Notes: generated by a model from the sequence alone, not told the origin. Shown: positions 50,607 to 59,253, counted from the first letter of the stretch. The stretch: DNA of 64,000 bases from Mycobacterium paragordonae (GCF_003614435.1 NZ_CP025546.1:2852001-2916000), one strand, 5' to 3'. Numbers and translations are program-made.

Positions 50607-50666
50607 CGAGTGTGCGGCCAGCTTCACGTTCGGCGTCGAGTGTGCGGCCAGCTTCACGCTCGACGC
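50607..50666 (+). repeat. Two tandem 30-bp intergenic repeats
   Basis: CGAGTGTGCGGCCAGCTTCACG begins at 50607 and again at 50637, with small differences in the last eight bases of each unit. It sits between the ends of dnaE1 and the convergent PPOX gene. Similar GAGTGTGCG...TCACG units recur between genes in many mycobacteria. Confidence 0.85.
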
Positions 50667-50671
50667 TGGGT

Positions 50672-51097
50672 TTACAGATCGATCCGGACGATGGCGCTGT
50701 CAGTCCACACGCCACGGTCCCGTGCGCGTCGCAGCTTCTCCCGCAGTCCGAGGTCGCGGTGCACGTTCGTGACGCCCGGAATCTTCAGCAGCGGCACGAT
50801 GTTCCACTGCCAGCCGTAGCGCTGGTGCAGCAGTCGGTTGGCGCGCTGCGCGTCGGCGCCGGACAGGACCGTCGCGCGGCCCGGCACCCAGTCCGTGGCG
50901 CCTCGGCCGCGATAGTCACAGGCGGCGAGTTCGACGTCGGGCCGGGCGCTGAGCCGCTTGGTTTTCGGACCCACCTTGGTGCGAAACACCAGCGCGTCGC
51001 CGTCGAACGCGAACCAGATCGGGGTGTCGGCAGGCGTGCCGTCGCGGCGGAATGACCGCAGCAGTGCGTATCGCGAGTTGTCCAGAAGTGTGTGCAT
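50672..51097 (-). CDS. PPOX-class flavin/F420-dependent oxidoreductase-like protein
   Basis: A 141-residue split-beta-barrel protein: DNSRYALLRSFRRDGTPADT, then FAFDGDALVFRTKVGPKTKR and LAACDYRG, the usual strand pattern of the pyridoxamine oxidase/F420 reductase superfamily. These bind FMN or F420; the cofactor is not certain. It is divergent from a MerR regulator with a 54-base gap containing a palindrome, so control by that regulator is likely. Confidence 0.8.
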   Translation of the reverse strand: MHTLLDNSRYALLRSFRRDGTPADTPIWFAFDGDALVFRTKVGPKTKRLSARPDVELAACDYRGRGATDWVPGRATVLSGADAQRANRLLHQRYGWQWNIVPLLKIPGVTNVHRDLGLREKLRRARDRGVWTDSAIVRIDL

Positions 51098-51120
51098 GAC
51101 CCATAGTCAACGACTTAGAG

Positions 51121-51135
51121 TTGACTCGAAGTCAA
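51121..51135. promoter_or_regulatory. Palindromic operator candidate for the MerR regulator
   Basis: TTGACT-CGA-AGTCAA is a perfect 6+6 palindrome midway between the divergent start codons at 51097 and 51152. A second TTGAC half-site (minus strand, 51107-51111) lies nearby. MerR proteins bind such dyads within promoters. Confidence 0.6.
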
Positions 51136-51151
51136 GCCCTGGAGGTGTCGA

Positions 51152-51544
51152 ATGCGGCTGACCATCGGAGAGGTGGCCCGCCAAGCCGGGATTGCGGCGA
51201 CCACGTTGCGCTACTACGAGCAGATCGGTTTGATACCGACGCCCGCGCGCCAAGGCGGCCAGCGTCGCTATGACAGCACGGTGCTGACTCGGCTCGAGGT
51301 GATCCGACTCTGCAAGTCCGCCGGCTTCGCGCTGGAAGAGATTCAGCTGCTGTTCGCCGACGACGCACCGGGGCGACCGGCCAGTCGCGCGCTGGCCGAG
51401 GCCAAGCTCGCCGAGATCGACGCTCAGATGGCGTCATTGGCTAGGGCGCGCGAGGTCATCGAGTGGGGGATGCGCTGCACCTGTCCGTCGATCGACGACT
51501 GCACCTGTGGAATCCACCGGGCTCTGCCGGTGGCAACGCGTTAG
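51152..51544 (+). CDS. MerR-family transcriptional regulator with C-terminal Cys cluster
   Basis: 130 residues with GGAGG six bases upstream of the ATG. The N-terminal winged helix MRLTIGEVARQAGIAATTLR is followed by YYEQIGLIPTPAR, then a dimerisation helix (SRALAEAKLAEIDAQMASLA). The C-terminus has four cysteines, CTCPSIDDCTC, spaced as in metal- or Fe-S-sensing MerR proteins (SoxR-like or metal-responsive). Which ligand it senses is not determined. Likely target: its own promoter and the divergent PPOX gene. Confidence 0.88.
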   Translation: MRLTIGEVARQAGIAATTLRYYEQIGLIPTPARQGGQRRYDSTVLTRLEVIRLCKSAGFALEEIQLLFADDAPGRPASRALAEAKLAEIDAQMASLARAREVIEWGMRCTCPSIDDCTCGIHRALPVATR

Positions 51545-52398
51545 AACCGATAGCGCAGGATCCGGGCCTTGCGGGCCCCCGCCTCGAACTTCCCGGATAC
51601 CTTGGTAGCGAACCTAATCCAGCCCGGAAACAGCTCGACCTCGGGGGCGCGGGCCAAACTGGCCTCCTCAGCCAGCGTCAGCCGCGGACTCCACGACTCC
51701 GGCACCCGCGCATCCTTGAATCCGGCGTATCCCCACTGGCTACCGACACTGCTAAACATTTTCTGCGGTGCCATCTTTACGGCAAGCCGGCTGAACCAGC
51801 CGATGCGGCCGTAGTCGTTGAAGGCGATTTCGCCGGACCCGAAGTACTCGGTGATTCGCCGGAACAGGTCGACAATCACCGATTCTGACAGGAAGGCGAA
51901 CAGGCCGTCGGCGATCAGCATCGTCGGCCGGTCGGCGGGGATGGCTGCCGGCCAGTCGTGGTCGGCGACCGACGCCGCGACGGAATGGGCGTGTTCGCTG
52001 GACGGCAGAACCTGTTCGCGCAGCGCGATCACCCGTGGCAAATCCACGCTGTACCAGTCGACGGTGGCGGGGGGATCCACCCGGATCGGACCCGAGTCCA
52101 CCCCGGCGCCCAGGTCGACGACGACGGCGTCGGGGTTCTCAGCGGTGAATGCACGGACCCTGTCGTCGAGCATCTTTGCGCGCAGCGCCGACTGGCAGGC
52201 CACGCTGTCGGGCACCCCGAGTCCGGTGAAGTCGTAGTCGATCTTCTTGATCACCCGGTCGGCGAGTGCATCGCCGAGAATCGGTCGCGCCCAACGACTG
52301 TCCAGCGCGCGCGCATATTCGGTGAGTAAGGCGGTCTGCTCCAGCGGCGAGAGGCCGCTGACGTCGATGATCCCGTCCCGCCCCATGAACGCCAACAT
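51541..52398 (-). CDS. Leucine-carboxyl-methyltransferase-like SAM-dependent methyltransferase
   Basis: 285 residues from the ATG at 52396-52398 (MLAFMGRDGI); the second ATG four codons later is an alternative. The frame continues upstream but without family sequence. The LCM/Ppm1-like pattern is clear: SPLEQTALLTEYARALDS, RAKMLDDRVRAF, VVDLGAGVDSGPIR (SAM motif I), WYSVDLPRVIALR and ADGLFAFLSE. Mycobacteria carry many of these with unknown substrates. The stop overlaps the MerR stop region by four bases, convergent. Confidence 0.82.
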   Translation of the reverse strand: MLAFMGRDGIIDVSGLSPLEQTALLTEYARALDSRWARPILGDALADRVIKKIDYDFTGLGVPDSVACQSALRAKMLDDRVRAFTAENPDAVVVDLGAGVDSGPIRVDPPATVDWYSVDLPRVIALREQVLPSSEHAHSVAASVADHDWPAAIPADRPTMLIADGLFAFLSESVIVDLFRRITEYFGSGEIAFNDYGRIGWFSRLAVKMAPQKMFSSVGSQWGYAGFKDARVPESWSPRLTLAEEASLARAPEVELFPGWIRFATKVSGKFEAGARKARILRYRF

Positions 52399-52562
52399 AC
52401 GCCCGTGTTCGGTGAGCCGTGACTTCGGACGTAGGCTCAGCGATGAGAAGCGATCTGGTGCCGAGGAGAGCGGAAGATGAGCCGAATCGAACGTCCATGC
52501 ATGCTGCATGAGGACTTCCAGTACCGCGTCGACGGCATCGCCGGTGTGACAGGGGAGGGGCG

Positions 52563-54440
52563 ATGACGGCGCGGGAGGTCGGTCGCAGCGGAGTCCGAAA
52601 GCTCTTGCAGCGCACCGGATTTGTCGACGAGTCGACGACGGCGTTGGGTACCGACCCGGAAGCGGTGACCCAACTGCTGGATGCCGACTGGTTCGGTGAG
52701 CGCCTGGACGCGCTGGCCGCGGAACTAGGGCGCGATCCCGAGAGCGTGCGGGTGGAGGCCGCCGGGTACCTGCGCGAGGTTGCGGCCTCACTGGACGAGC
52801 GCGCGGTGCAGGCGTGGCGGGGTTTCAGCCGATGGCTGATGCGGGCGTACGACGTGTTGGTCGACGAGGATCAGATCGCGCAGTTGCGGTCGCTGGACCG
52901 CAAGGCGACGCTGGCGTTCGCGTTCTCGCATCGGTCCTATCTGGACGGGATGCTGTTGCCGGAAGAGATCGCGGCCAACCGCCTGTCGTCGGCGTTCACC
53001 TTCGGCGGCGCCAACTTGAACTTCTTCCCGATGGGCGGCTTCGCCAAGCGCACCGGGACGATCTTCATCCGCCGCCAAACCAAGGACATTCCCGTCTATC
53101 GGTTCGTGCTGCGCGCCTACACCGCGCAACTGGTGCAGAACCACACCAACCTGACCTGGTCGATCGAAGGTGGCCGCACCCGCACCGGCAAACTGCGGCC
53201 GCCGGTGTTCGGCATCCTGCGCTACCTCACCGATGCCGTCGACGAAATCGACGGGCCCGAAGTGTATTTGGTGCCGACATCAATCGTCTACGACCAGCTG
53301 CACGAAGTGGAGGCGATGACCACCGAGGCCTACGGGGCGACCAAGCGCCCGGAGGACCTGCGCTTCCTGGTGCGGCTGTCCCGTCAGCAAGGGGAGCGAC
53401 TGGGCCGCGCCTATCTCGATTTCGGTGAGCCACTTCCGCTGCGCAAGCGCCTGGAGGAATTGCGGGCCGACCCGTCGGGAACCGGCACGGTGGTCGAACG
53501 CATCGCGCTCGACGTCGAGCACCGCATCAACCGCGCCACCCCGGTGACGCCCACCGCGGTGGTCAGCCTGGCGTTGCTGGGCGCCGACCGCTCGTTGTCC
53601 ATCAGCGAGGTGCTGGCCACGGTCAGCCCGCTGGCTCGGTACATCAACGCCCGCAACTGGGCGGTGGCCGGGGCCGCGGACCTGACGAACCGCTCGACGA
53701 TCCGCTGGACCCTGCACCAGATGGTCAACTCCGGAGTGGTGAGCGTGTACGACGCCGGCACCGAAGCGGTATGGGGAATCGGCGCCGATCAGCATCTGGT
53801 CGCGGCGTTCTACCGCAACACCGCCATCCACATCCTGGTCGACCGGGCGATCGCCGAGATGGCCTTACTGGCGGCCTCGGAAACGGCCGAAAGCTCGGGC
53901 GACGGCTTCGTGGCGCCCGCCGCGGTGCGCGACGAAGCGCTCGGCCTGCGGGAGTTGCTCAAGTTCGAGTTCTTGTTCTCGGCACGCGCCCAGTTCGAGG
54001 TGGAGCTCGCCGATGAGGTCAAGCTGATCGGCCCGGTAGAGGACACGTCCAAGGAAGTGATCGCGGCCGACGTCCGGAAACTGCTGGAGTCCGCGGATCT
54101 GCTGCTGGCGCATCTGGTCTTGCGGCCGTTCCTGGACGCCTACCACATCGTGGCCGACCGCCTGGCTGCTCTCGAGGACGAGGCGCTGGACGAAGACGCG
54201 TTTCTCACCGAGTGTCTCGAGGTCGGTAAGCAGTGGGAATTGCAGCGCCGGATCGCCAACGCCGAGTCGCGGTCGATGGAGCTGTTCAAGACCGCGCTAC
54301 GGCTCGCGCGGCATCGGGAGTTGGTTGACGGGGCCGACCAGGCCGACATCGCCAAGCGCCGCCGGGAGTTCGCCGACGAGATCGCAACGGCGAGCCGGCG
54401 GGTCAATGTGATCGCGGAGCTGGCCCGGCGTCAGGAATAG
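52563..54440 (+). CDS. plsB1: Glycerol-3-phosphate/acyltransferase, PlsB family
   Basis: 625 residues, with GGGGAGGGGCG before the ATG. The acyltransferase core contains FSHRSYLDGML near 122 (HxxxxD catalytic pair), GGFAKRTGTIFIRR (block II), SIEGGRTRTGKL (block III) and VYLVPTSIVYD (block IV). These blocks transfer acyl groups from acyl-CoA or acyl-ACP to glycerol-3-phosphate, the first step of phospholipid synthesis, at the membrane. The C-terminal half is helical. Position and pattern match Rv1551. The M. tuberculosis neighbours frdABCD and mmpL6 are not present here. Confidence 0.92.
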   Translation: MTAREVGRSGVRKLLQRTGFVDESTTALGTDPEAVTQLLDADWFGERLDALAAELGRDPESVRVEAAGYLREVAASLDERAVQAWRGFSRWLMRAYDVLVDEDQIAQLRSLDRKATLAFAFSHRSYLDGMLLPEEIAANRLSSAFTFGGANLNFFPMGGFAKRTGTIFIRRQTKDIPVYRFVLRAYTAQLVQNHTNLTWSIEGGRTRTGKLRPPVFGILRYLTDAVDEIDGPEVYLVPTSIVYDQLHEVEAMTTEAYGATKRPEDLRFLVRLSRQQGERLGRAYLDFGEPLPLRKRLEELRADPSGTGTVVERIALDVEHRINRATPVTPTAVVSLALLGADRSLSISEVLATVSPLARYINARNWAVAGAADLTNRSTIRWTLHQMVNSGVVSVYDAGTEAVWGIGADQHLVAAFYRNTAIHILVDRAIAEMALLAASETAESSGDGFVAPAAVRDEALGLRELLKFEFLFSARAQFEVELADEVKLIGPVEDTSKEVIAADVRKLLESADLLLAHLVLRPFLDAYHIVADRLAALEDEALDEDAFLTECLEVGKQWELQRRIANAESRSMELFKTALRLARHRELVDGADQADIAKRRREFADEIATASRRVNVIAELARRQE

Positions 54441-54714
54441 TTTGTTCCTCGTGCCACTAGCAAGGGAGTACGCTACCAGCGGCCCCGGGGTGCAAATTGA
54501 ACGCAGTCTGCACGTAACACATCAGCAGGCAGTACGAGGGCTCAGTTGCCAGACCTTTTCGCGTGCGTTGCTGTCACTTCTCAGTATTGCGAGCCTGTAA
54601 TTCGTCATTGCGCACACTGTGTGTATCTCAATCTCTCTTCTGACGCGCTCAGGCCGAATGGCCGGCACCGAATACCATCTTTCAGCCCAGCGTGAACAGC
54701 TACGGGATTGCCGC
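54441..54714. other. Intergenic region between plsB1 and the PE gene
   Basis: No gene, RNA or clear terminator was recognised in these 274 bases. Base composition is visibly lower in GC than in the flanking backbone. Confidence 0.5.
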
Positions 54715-55230
54715 TCACGGAAGAGGCCGGTAGCTTATGGGTTGCCCGGTGATGACCTCAGAAAACAGCTGTGCTAGTTGCAGACATACAAATAATGGTA
54801 TAATTATTGGCTCAAACGGTATCAGAGGAAATATAATAATAAAGTTCAGGGCCAGCTTAAAAGGATAGTTAAAGAGAATGCTCTCCAAGGCATTGCCGGC
54901 GTCGGTGTAATAGTTCACCTTTGCATTCAGCGCCTGCAGCAACGAGGCGACCACATCTTCGGCGCTGGCATATGACGACGCGCTTGCCGTCATCTTCTGA
55001 ACCAACTGCTCTTGAAACGCGGTAGCCTCTCGGGCCACCACCTGATAGTCCTGAGCGTGCCGCGAGAAGAGCTGCGCGATGCTGACCGACACTTCGTCGG
55101 CCGCGGCTGGACTCAGCGCAAGGGTAGGCGGGGCCGCTACTCGGTGGGCCTCGTCGAGCGCGGAAGAGATGTTTTCCAAATCGGCTGCCGCCAACATCAA
55201 GCTGTCCGGAGCGACGCTCACATGCGACAT
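54715..55230 (-). CDS. Short PE-family protein with AT-rich hydrophobic C-terminus
   Basis: 171 residues from the ATG at 55228-55230 (MSHVSVAPDSLMLAAADLEN). Residues 1-100 resemble a PE domain with APD instead of the PE pair, ADEVSVSIAQLFSRH, and SYASAED carrying the YxxxE secretion motif. Residues about 125-155 form a long hydrophobic stretch (FKLALNFIIIFPLIPFEPII) that could span the membrane. Its coding DNA (about 54770-54900) is strikingly AT-rich with Ile/Asn/Phe codons, unlike the N-terminal half. A chimeric origin is likely. No PPE partner is nearby. Confidence 0.75.
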   Translation of the reverse strand: MSHVSVAPDSLMLAAADLENISSALDEAHRVAAPPTLALSPAAADEVSVSIAQLFSRHAQDYQVVAREATAFQEQLVQKMTASASSYASAEDVVASLLQALNAKVNYYTDAGNALESILFNYPFKLALNFIIIFPLIPFEPIIIPLFVCLQLAQLFSEVITGQPISYRPLP

Positions 55231-55512
55231 GCCTGCCACCACCTCGGGACGTGGAGCTCGCCTGGTCGATTCGGACGAGGCCGGCGGCGCGCGAACCACC
55301 GGCGATACCAAGCCTCGCGCCGACCGATGCCGCTATCCGCAGTAGTGCACTACTTAAACGGGGCGCAGCGTCACGGCAACGCAGCCGAAGATGCGCGCAC
55401 GGATCGCAGCCTCATCCAAGCGCCGGGTGAGAGCGACTCTGCGGCACTCCGGTGCTAGTTCTTACCCCGGTGAGCTGAGACGTTGCTCCCGGCGGCATGG
55501 CACCATTAACCG
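55231..55512. other. Divergent intergenic region between the PE gene and ilvA
   Basis: No gene is supported. It must hold promoters for both flanking genes, but no clear -35/-10 pair is seen. CATTAA about 55504-55509 precedes the ilvA GTG at 55513 and might serve a leaderless start. Confidence 0.4.
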
Positions 55513-56796
55513 GTGTCCGCCGAACTGAGCCAGAACCCTCGCGAGCTGCCGCTGTGCGCGGCTGACATCGAGGGTGCGGCAAAGCGAATTGCTCCGGTGG
55601 TCACCCCGACGCCCCTGCAATACAGCGACCGTCTGTCGGAGATCACCGGCGCGACCGTCTACCTCAAGCGGGAAGACCTGCAGGTGGTGCGCTCCTACAA
55701 GCTGCGCGGCGCCTACAACCTGCTGGTCCAGCTCTCCGACGAGGAACTGGCCGCCGGCGTGGTGTGTTCCTCCGCGGGCAACCACGCGCAGGGCTTCGCC
55801 TACGCATGCCGTTCGCTGGGCGTGCACGGCCGGGTTTACGTGCCGGCCAAGACGCCCAAGCAGAAACGGGACCGCATCCGTTACCACGGCCGTGAGTTCA
55901 TCGACCTGATCGTGGGCGGTTCGACGTACGACATGGCCGCCGCGGCCGCCCGCGAGGACGTCGCACGCACCGGCGCCACCCTGGTGCCGCCCTACGACGA
56001 CCTGCGCACCATGGCCGGTCAGGGCACGATCGCCGTCGAGATCCTGGACGCCCTGGGCGACGAACCGGACCTGGTGGTGGTGCCCGTCGGCGGCGGCGGC
56101 TGCATCGCCGGCATCACCAGCTATCTCGCCGAACGAACGTCCAACACGGCGGTGCTGGGTATCGAGCCTGCTGGGGCCGCCGCGATGATGGCCGCACTGG
56201 CCGCCGGCGAGCCGGTGACCCTGGAACACGTGGACCAGTTCGTCGACGGTGCCGCCGTCGCGCGGGCGGGAACGCTGACCTACGGGGCCCTGGCCGCGGC
56301 CGGCGACATGGTGTCCATCACCACGGTCGACGAGGGCGCGGTGTGCACGGCGATGCTCGACCTGTATCAGAACGAGGGCATCATCGCCGAACCCGCGGGC
56401 GCGCTGTCGGTGGCCGGTCTGCTGGAAGCCGATGTCGAACCCGGCTCCACCGTGGTCTGCCTGATCTCGGGCGGCAACAACGACGTGTCCCGCTACGGCG
56501 AGGTGCTGGAGCGCTCGCTGGTGCACCTGGGCCTCAAGCACTACTTCCTGGTCGACTTCCCGCAGGAGCCGGGCGCGCTGCGGCGGTTCCTCGATGAGGT
56601 GCTCGGTCCCAACGACGACATCACCCTGTTCGAGTACGTCAAGCGCAACAACCGGGAGACCGGGGAGGCGCTGGTCGGGATTCAACTGGGATCGGCCGCG
56701 GACCTGGACGGGCTGCTGGCCCGGATGCGGGCGACGGAGATGCACGTCGAGACGCTGCTGCCCGGGTCGCCGGCGTACCGCTACCTGCTGCTCTGA
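55513..56796 (+). CDS. ilvA: Threonine dehydratase, biosynthetic
   Basis: 427 residues from the GTG at 55513. The PLP Lys lies in VRSYKLRGAYN (Lys 63). SSAGNHAQGFAYACR and the phosphate-binding VPVGGGGCIAG are classic fold-type II features. The C-terminal ACT-like regulatory domain begins near 335 (HYFLVDFPQEPGALRRFLDE), consistent with feedback inhibition by isoleucine. It deaminates threonine to 2-oxobutanoate, the first committed step to isoleucine. There is a single ACT-like domain rather than two. Confidence 0.95.
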   Translation: MSAELSQNPRELPLCAADIEGAAKRIAPVVTPTPLQYSDRLSEITGATVYLKREDLQVVRSYKLRGAYNLLVQLSDEELAAGVVCSSAGNHAQGFAYACRSLGVHGRVYVPAKTPKQKRDRIRYHGREFIDLIVGGSTYDMAAAAAREDVARTGATLVPPYDDLRTMAGQGTIAVEILDALGDEPDLVVVPVGGGGCIAGITSYLAERTSNTAVLGIEPAGAAAMMAALAAGEPVTLEHVDQFVDGAAVARAGTLTYGALAAAGDMVSITTVDEGAVCTAMLDLYQNEGIIAEPAGALSVAGLLEADVEPGSTVVCLISGGNNDVSRYGEVLERSLVHLGLKHYFLVDFPQEPGALRRFLDEVLGPNDDITLFEYVKRNNRETGEALVGIQLGSAADLDGLLARMRATEMHVETLLPGSPAYRYLLL

Positions 56797-56804
56797 TGCC
56801 GCAA

Positions 56805-56852
56805 AGACGCAAGAGCCCCTCATCACGACGTTAAGCGGGGGCTTTCGCGTCT
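56805..56852. terminator. Bidirectional terminator between ilvA and the PPOX gene
   Basis: AGACGC (56805-56810) pairs with GCGTCT (56847-56852), and inside it GAGCCCC (56813-56819) pairs with GGGGGCTTT (about 56837-56845). The long stem sits between convergent stops at 56796 and 56863. Confidence 0.8.
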
Positions 56853-56862
56853 GCTCAGCGGT

Positions 56863-57507
56863 CTAACGGAGATACGACGGCAGCGGGGTAGCGGGGTCCA
56901 GATCGGCATCCGGAACCGCCGCGCCGGCGGTCAACCGCACCGGCACCACACCGGCCCAGTACGGCAGCGTCAGATCTTCGGCGTCGTCAGACACCCCGCC
57001 TTCGCGGATCTTGGCTGAGACTTCGTCCAGGTCGAGGGCTAGGACGGCGGTCGCGGCGAGTTCGCGCGCGTCCGGCGGCCGGCAGTCGTCGGCGCGTCCG
57101 GGCCGGATGTGGTTCAGCACGGCATGCAGCGCTTGCGCCTTCTCGTCCGGATCCTCGACGATGCGCGCGGCGCCGACCGCGACGACCGATCGGTAGTTCA
57201 TCGAGTGGTGCATCGCCGCGCGGGCCAGCACCAGTCCGTCGACCAGGGTGACGGTGACGCACACCGGCATGCCGGCCAACCGAGCAGCCAGCATCGGTCC
57301 GCTGCCGGAGGAGCCGTGGATGTAGAGCGTCTCGCCGATGCGGGTGTGGATGGTCGGCAGCACTACCGGCAGTCCGTCCTTGACGTAGGCCAGGTGGCAG
57401 ATCAGCGACTCATCGAGGATCCGGTGCACCGTCTCGCGGTCGTAGCGCGCCCGGTCCCGGTAGCGGGTTGGCGTGGTACGTGGGGTGGGGTGATATGCCG
57501 TATCCAT
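56863..57507 (-). CDS. Pyridoxamine 5'-phosphate oxidase-related FMN-binding protein
   Basis: A 214-residue Nim/PPOX-like split barrel: RYDRETVHRILDESLICHLA, PTIHTRIGETLYIHGSSGSG and CVTVTLVDGLVLARAAMHHS, the last typical of Nim/FMN-binding proteins with a heme/FMN-site His pair. It probably binds FMN. The reaction is not known. It is divergent from a MocR-type regulator with only 40 bases between starts, a pairing often seen for vitamin B6-related functions. Confidence 0.83.
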   Translation of the reverse strand: MDTAYHPTPRTTPTRYRDRARYDRETVHRILDESLICHLAYVKDGLPVVLPTIHTRIGETLYIHGSSGSGPMLAARLAGMPVCVTVTLVDGLVLARAAMHHSMNYRSVVAVGAARIVEDPDEKAQALHAVLNHIRPGRADDCRPPDARELAATAVLALDLDEVSAKIREGGVSDDAEDLTLPYWAGVVPVRLTAGAAVPDADLDPATPLPSYLR

Positions 57508-57530
57508 GCACTTGCCTTTGCTTTTGTTCT

Positions 57531-57557
57531 AGTACATAATTATCACTGTGCCAGTAC
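57531..57557. promoter_or_regulatory. MocR operator and leaderless promoter candidate
   Basis: Two AGTAC half-sites (57531-57535 and 57553-57557) are direct repeats 22 bases apart, two helical turns, as MocR factors prefer. CATAAT (57535-57540) lies seven bases before the mocR GTG at 57548, fitting a leaderless, autoregulated promoter. The second half-site falls inside the coding start. Confidence 0.5.
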
Positions 57558-58876
57558 GATACACCATAGACGGAACCGGTGCCGAGTCGATAGCGGCCAG
57601 CATCGAGGAGGGCATTTCCCAGGGGGCCCTCGCGCCGGGCGACGCGCTGCCGTCGATCCGGGAGGTCGCCGCGCAGCTCGGGGTCAACGCCAATACCGTG
57701 GCCGCCGCCTACCGTCTGCTGCGCGATCGAGGGGCCGTCGAGACCGCGGGCCGGCGCGGCACGCGAGTGCGCAACCGGCCGGCGACCACGCCGCGGTCGT
57801 TGCTCGGACTCGCGGTTCCCGAAGGCGCCCGCGACTTGTCGACGGGCAATCCGGACCCCGCGCTGTTGCCCATCGCCACCGTGCAGTTGACTCCCGTTCG
57901 GCAAGACCGGCCATTGCTCTACGGGCAGTCGGCGATGGCGACCGAACTCGTCGAGCGTGCCCGGGCAGACCTGGGCGCCGACGGTGTGCCGGCTGAGCAC
58001 CTGGCCGTGACCAGCGGTGCGCTCGACGGGATCGAGCGGGTGCTCAGCGCCCACCTGCGGCCTGGGGACCGGGTCGCGGTCGAGGACCCGGGTTGGGCGA
58101 ATCTCCTCGATCTGGTTGCGGCACTGGGGCTTTCGCCGGAGCCAGTGAAGGTCGACGATGAGGGTCCGGTGGTGCTCAGCATGGCGCGGGCGCTGCGCCG
58201 CGGCGTGAAGGCCGTCATCGTCACCACCCGCGCGCAGAACCCGACGGGGGCGGCGCTGTCCAAGGAACGCGCGAAGGCGCTGCGCAGTCTGCTGGCCGCG
58301 AAAACCAGCGACGTGCTGGTCATCGAGGACGACCACTGCGCCAGAATCTCCGGTGCGCCGCTGCACACCTTGGCCGGTGCCACGCGGCGCTGGGCTTTCG
58401 TCCGGTCGGTGTCCAAGGCGTACGGTCCGGATCTGCGGCTTGCCGTGCTGGCCGGAGATCGCCGGACCGTCGAGCGGGTCCATGGACGACTGCGGCTGGG
58501 GCCGGGGTGGGTGAGCCGGCTGCTGCAGGATGTCGCCGTGCGGATGTGGTCCGACGAAGCGGCGACCGAACTGGTTCACCAGGCCAGGGGGCGCTATGCC
58601 AAGAATCGCAAAGCATTGCGTGACGCCCTGGCAGAGCGGGATGTGGTCTCGCACGGGCGGTCCGGCCTGAACGTCTGGGTTCCGGTGCCCGACGAGACGG
58701 TTGCCATCACCCGCCTGCTCAACGCCGGTTGGGCTGCCGCGCCGGGCACGCGGTTTCGGATGGACACACCACCGGGCATGCGCATCACCATTGCGGACCT
58801 GAAGGACGACGAGATCGAACCGCTGGCTGACGCCGTCGCGGAAGCCATCCATGGCACCGGTCCCGCCAGCGTGTGA
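57548..58876 (+). CDS. MocR-type GntR regulator with aminotransferase domain
   Basis: 442 residues from the GTG at 57548. The N-terminal winged helix (LPSIREVAAQLGVNANTVAA, then YRLLRDRGAVET) is joined to a fold-type I aminotransferase domain from about 85: GNPDPALLP, VTSGALDGIERVL, EDPGWANLLDL, the NPTG loop (AQNPTGAAL) and SVSKAYGPDLRLAV with the PLP Lys near 288. MocR proteins bind PLP or its adducts and usually control a divergent gene, here the PPOX-like protein. Sensing of vitamin B6 status is an inference. Confidence 0.92.
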   Translation: MPVRYTIDGTGAESIAASIEEGISQGALAPGDALPSIREVAAQLGVNANTVAAAYRLLRDRGAVETAGRRGTRVRNRPATTPRSLLGLAVPEGARDLSTGNPDPALLPIATVQLTPVRQDRPLLYGQSAMATELVERARADLGADGVPAEHLAVTSGALDGIERVLSAHLRPGDRVAVEDPGWANLLDLVAALGLSPEPVKVDDEGPVVLSMARALRRGVKAVIVTTRAQNPTGAALSKERAKALRSLLAAKTSDVLVIEDDHCARISGAPLHTLAGATRRWAFVRSVSKAYGPDLRLAVLAGDRRTVERVHGRLRLGPGWVSRLLQDVAVRMWSDEAATELVHQARGRYAKNRKALRDALAERDVVSHGRSGLNVWVPVPDETVAITRLLNAGWAAAPGTRFRMDTPPGMRITIADLKDDEIEPLADAVAEAIHGTGPASV

Positions 58877-58877
58877 G

Positions 58878-59168
58878 TCAGTTGGTGGTGAGCAGCCAGA
58901 TGAAGACGAACGTGTAGATCGCGAAGTGAATCACCGACAGCGAGAGGCCGGCGATCGCCGCCGCCCGGCCGGCAACGTCGCGCTTGTCGGTCTGGTGCAG
59001 CGCGTGGATTCCGAACGGGATCGTGACCAGCCAGCACGGAATGAAGGCGACGAGGTACTGCAGGACGCCCAGGACCACGCTCATCACCGCAAGGCCGCTG
59101 ATCTTGGGGATCGCGTTGCGCTCAACTGCGGAGGCGGGGGCTACGAACTGCGGGGCGATCGTCGTCAT
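58878..59168 (-). CDS. Small DUF4190-like membrane protein
   Basis: 96 residues from the ATG at 59166-59168; a GTG six codons upstream is also possible. It has two or three hydrophobic helices (GLAVMSVVLGVLQYLVAFI with PCWLVTIPFGIHAL, and IHFAIYTFVFIWLL) and a DKRDVAGRAAAIAGLSLSV loop, the layout of DUF4190 membrane proteins. Function unknown. It converges with the mocR gene, one base apart. Confidence 0.75.
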   Translation of the reverse strand: MTTIAPQFVAPASAVERNAIPKISGLAVMSVVLGVLQYLVAFIPCWLVTIPFGIHALHQTDKRDVAGRAAAIAGLSLSVIHFAIYTFVFIWLLTTN

Positions 59169-59247
59169 GGGGATACCGTCACGCACAGCCCTTGAAGGAT
59201 TCTTGGAGCCTTCTGACGCCGGGCAGGAGGCCGCGGGGTGCGCCGAC

Positions 59248-59253
59248 TAACGT
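59248..59253 (+). promoter_or_regulatory. -10 element for the yaaA homologue
   Basis: TAACGT lies eight bases before the GTG at 59262 with no Shine-Dalgarno between, the same leaderless layout as for fadD and dinX. Confidence 0.45.

Noticed and set aside
57410..58852. 480-codon minus-strand frame over the mocR gene
   Set aside because: Antisense shadow; the MocR motifs on the plus strand are unambiguous.
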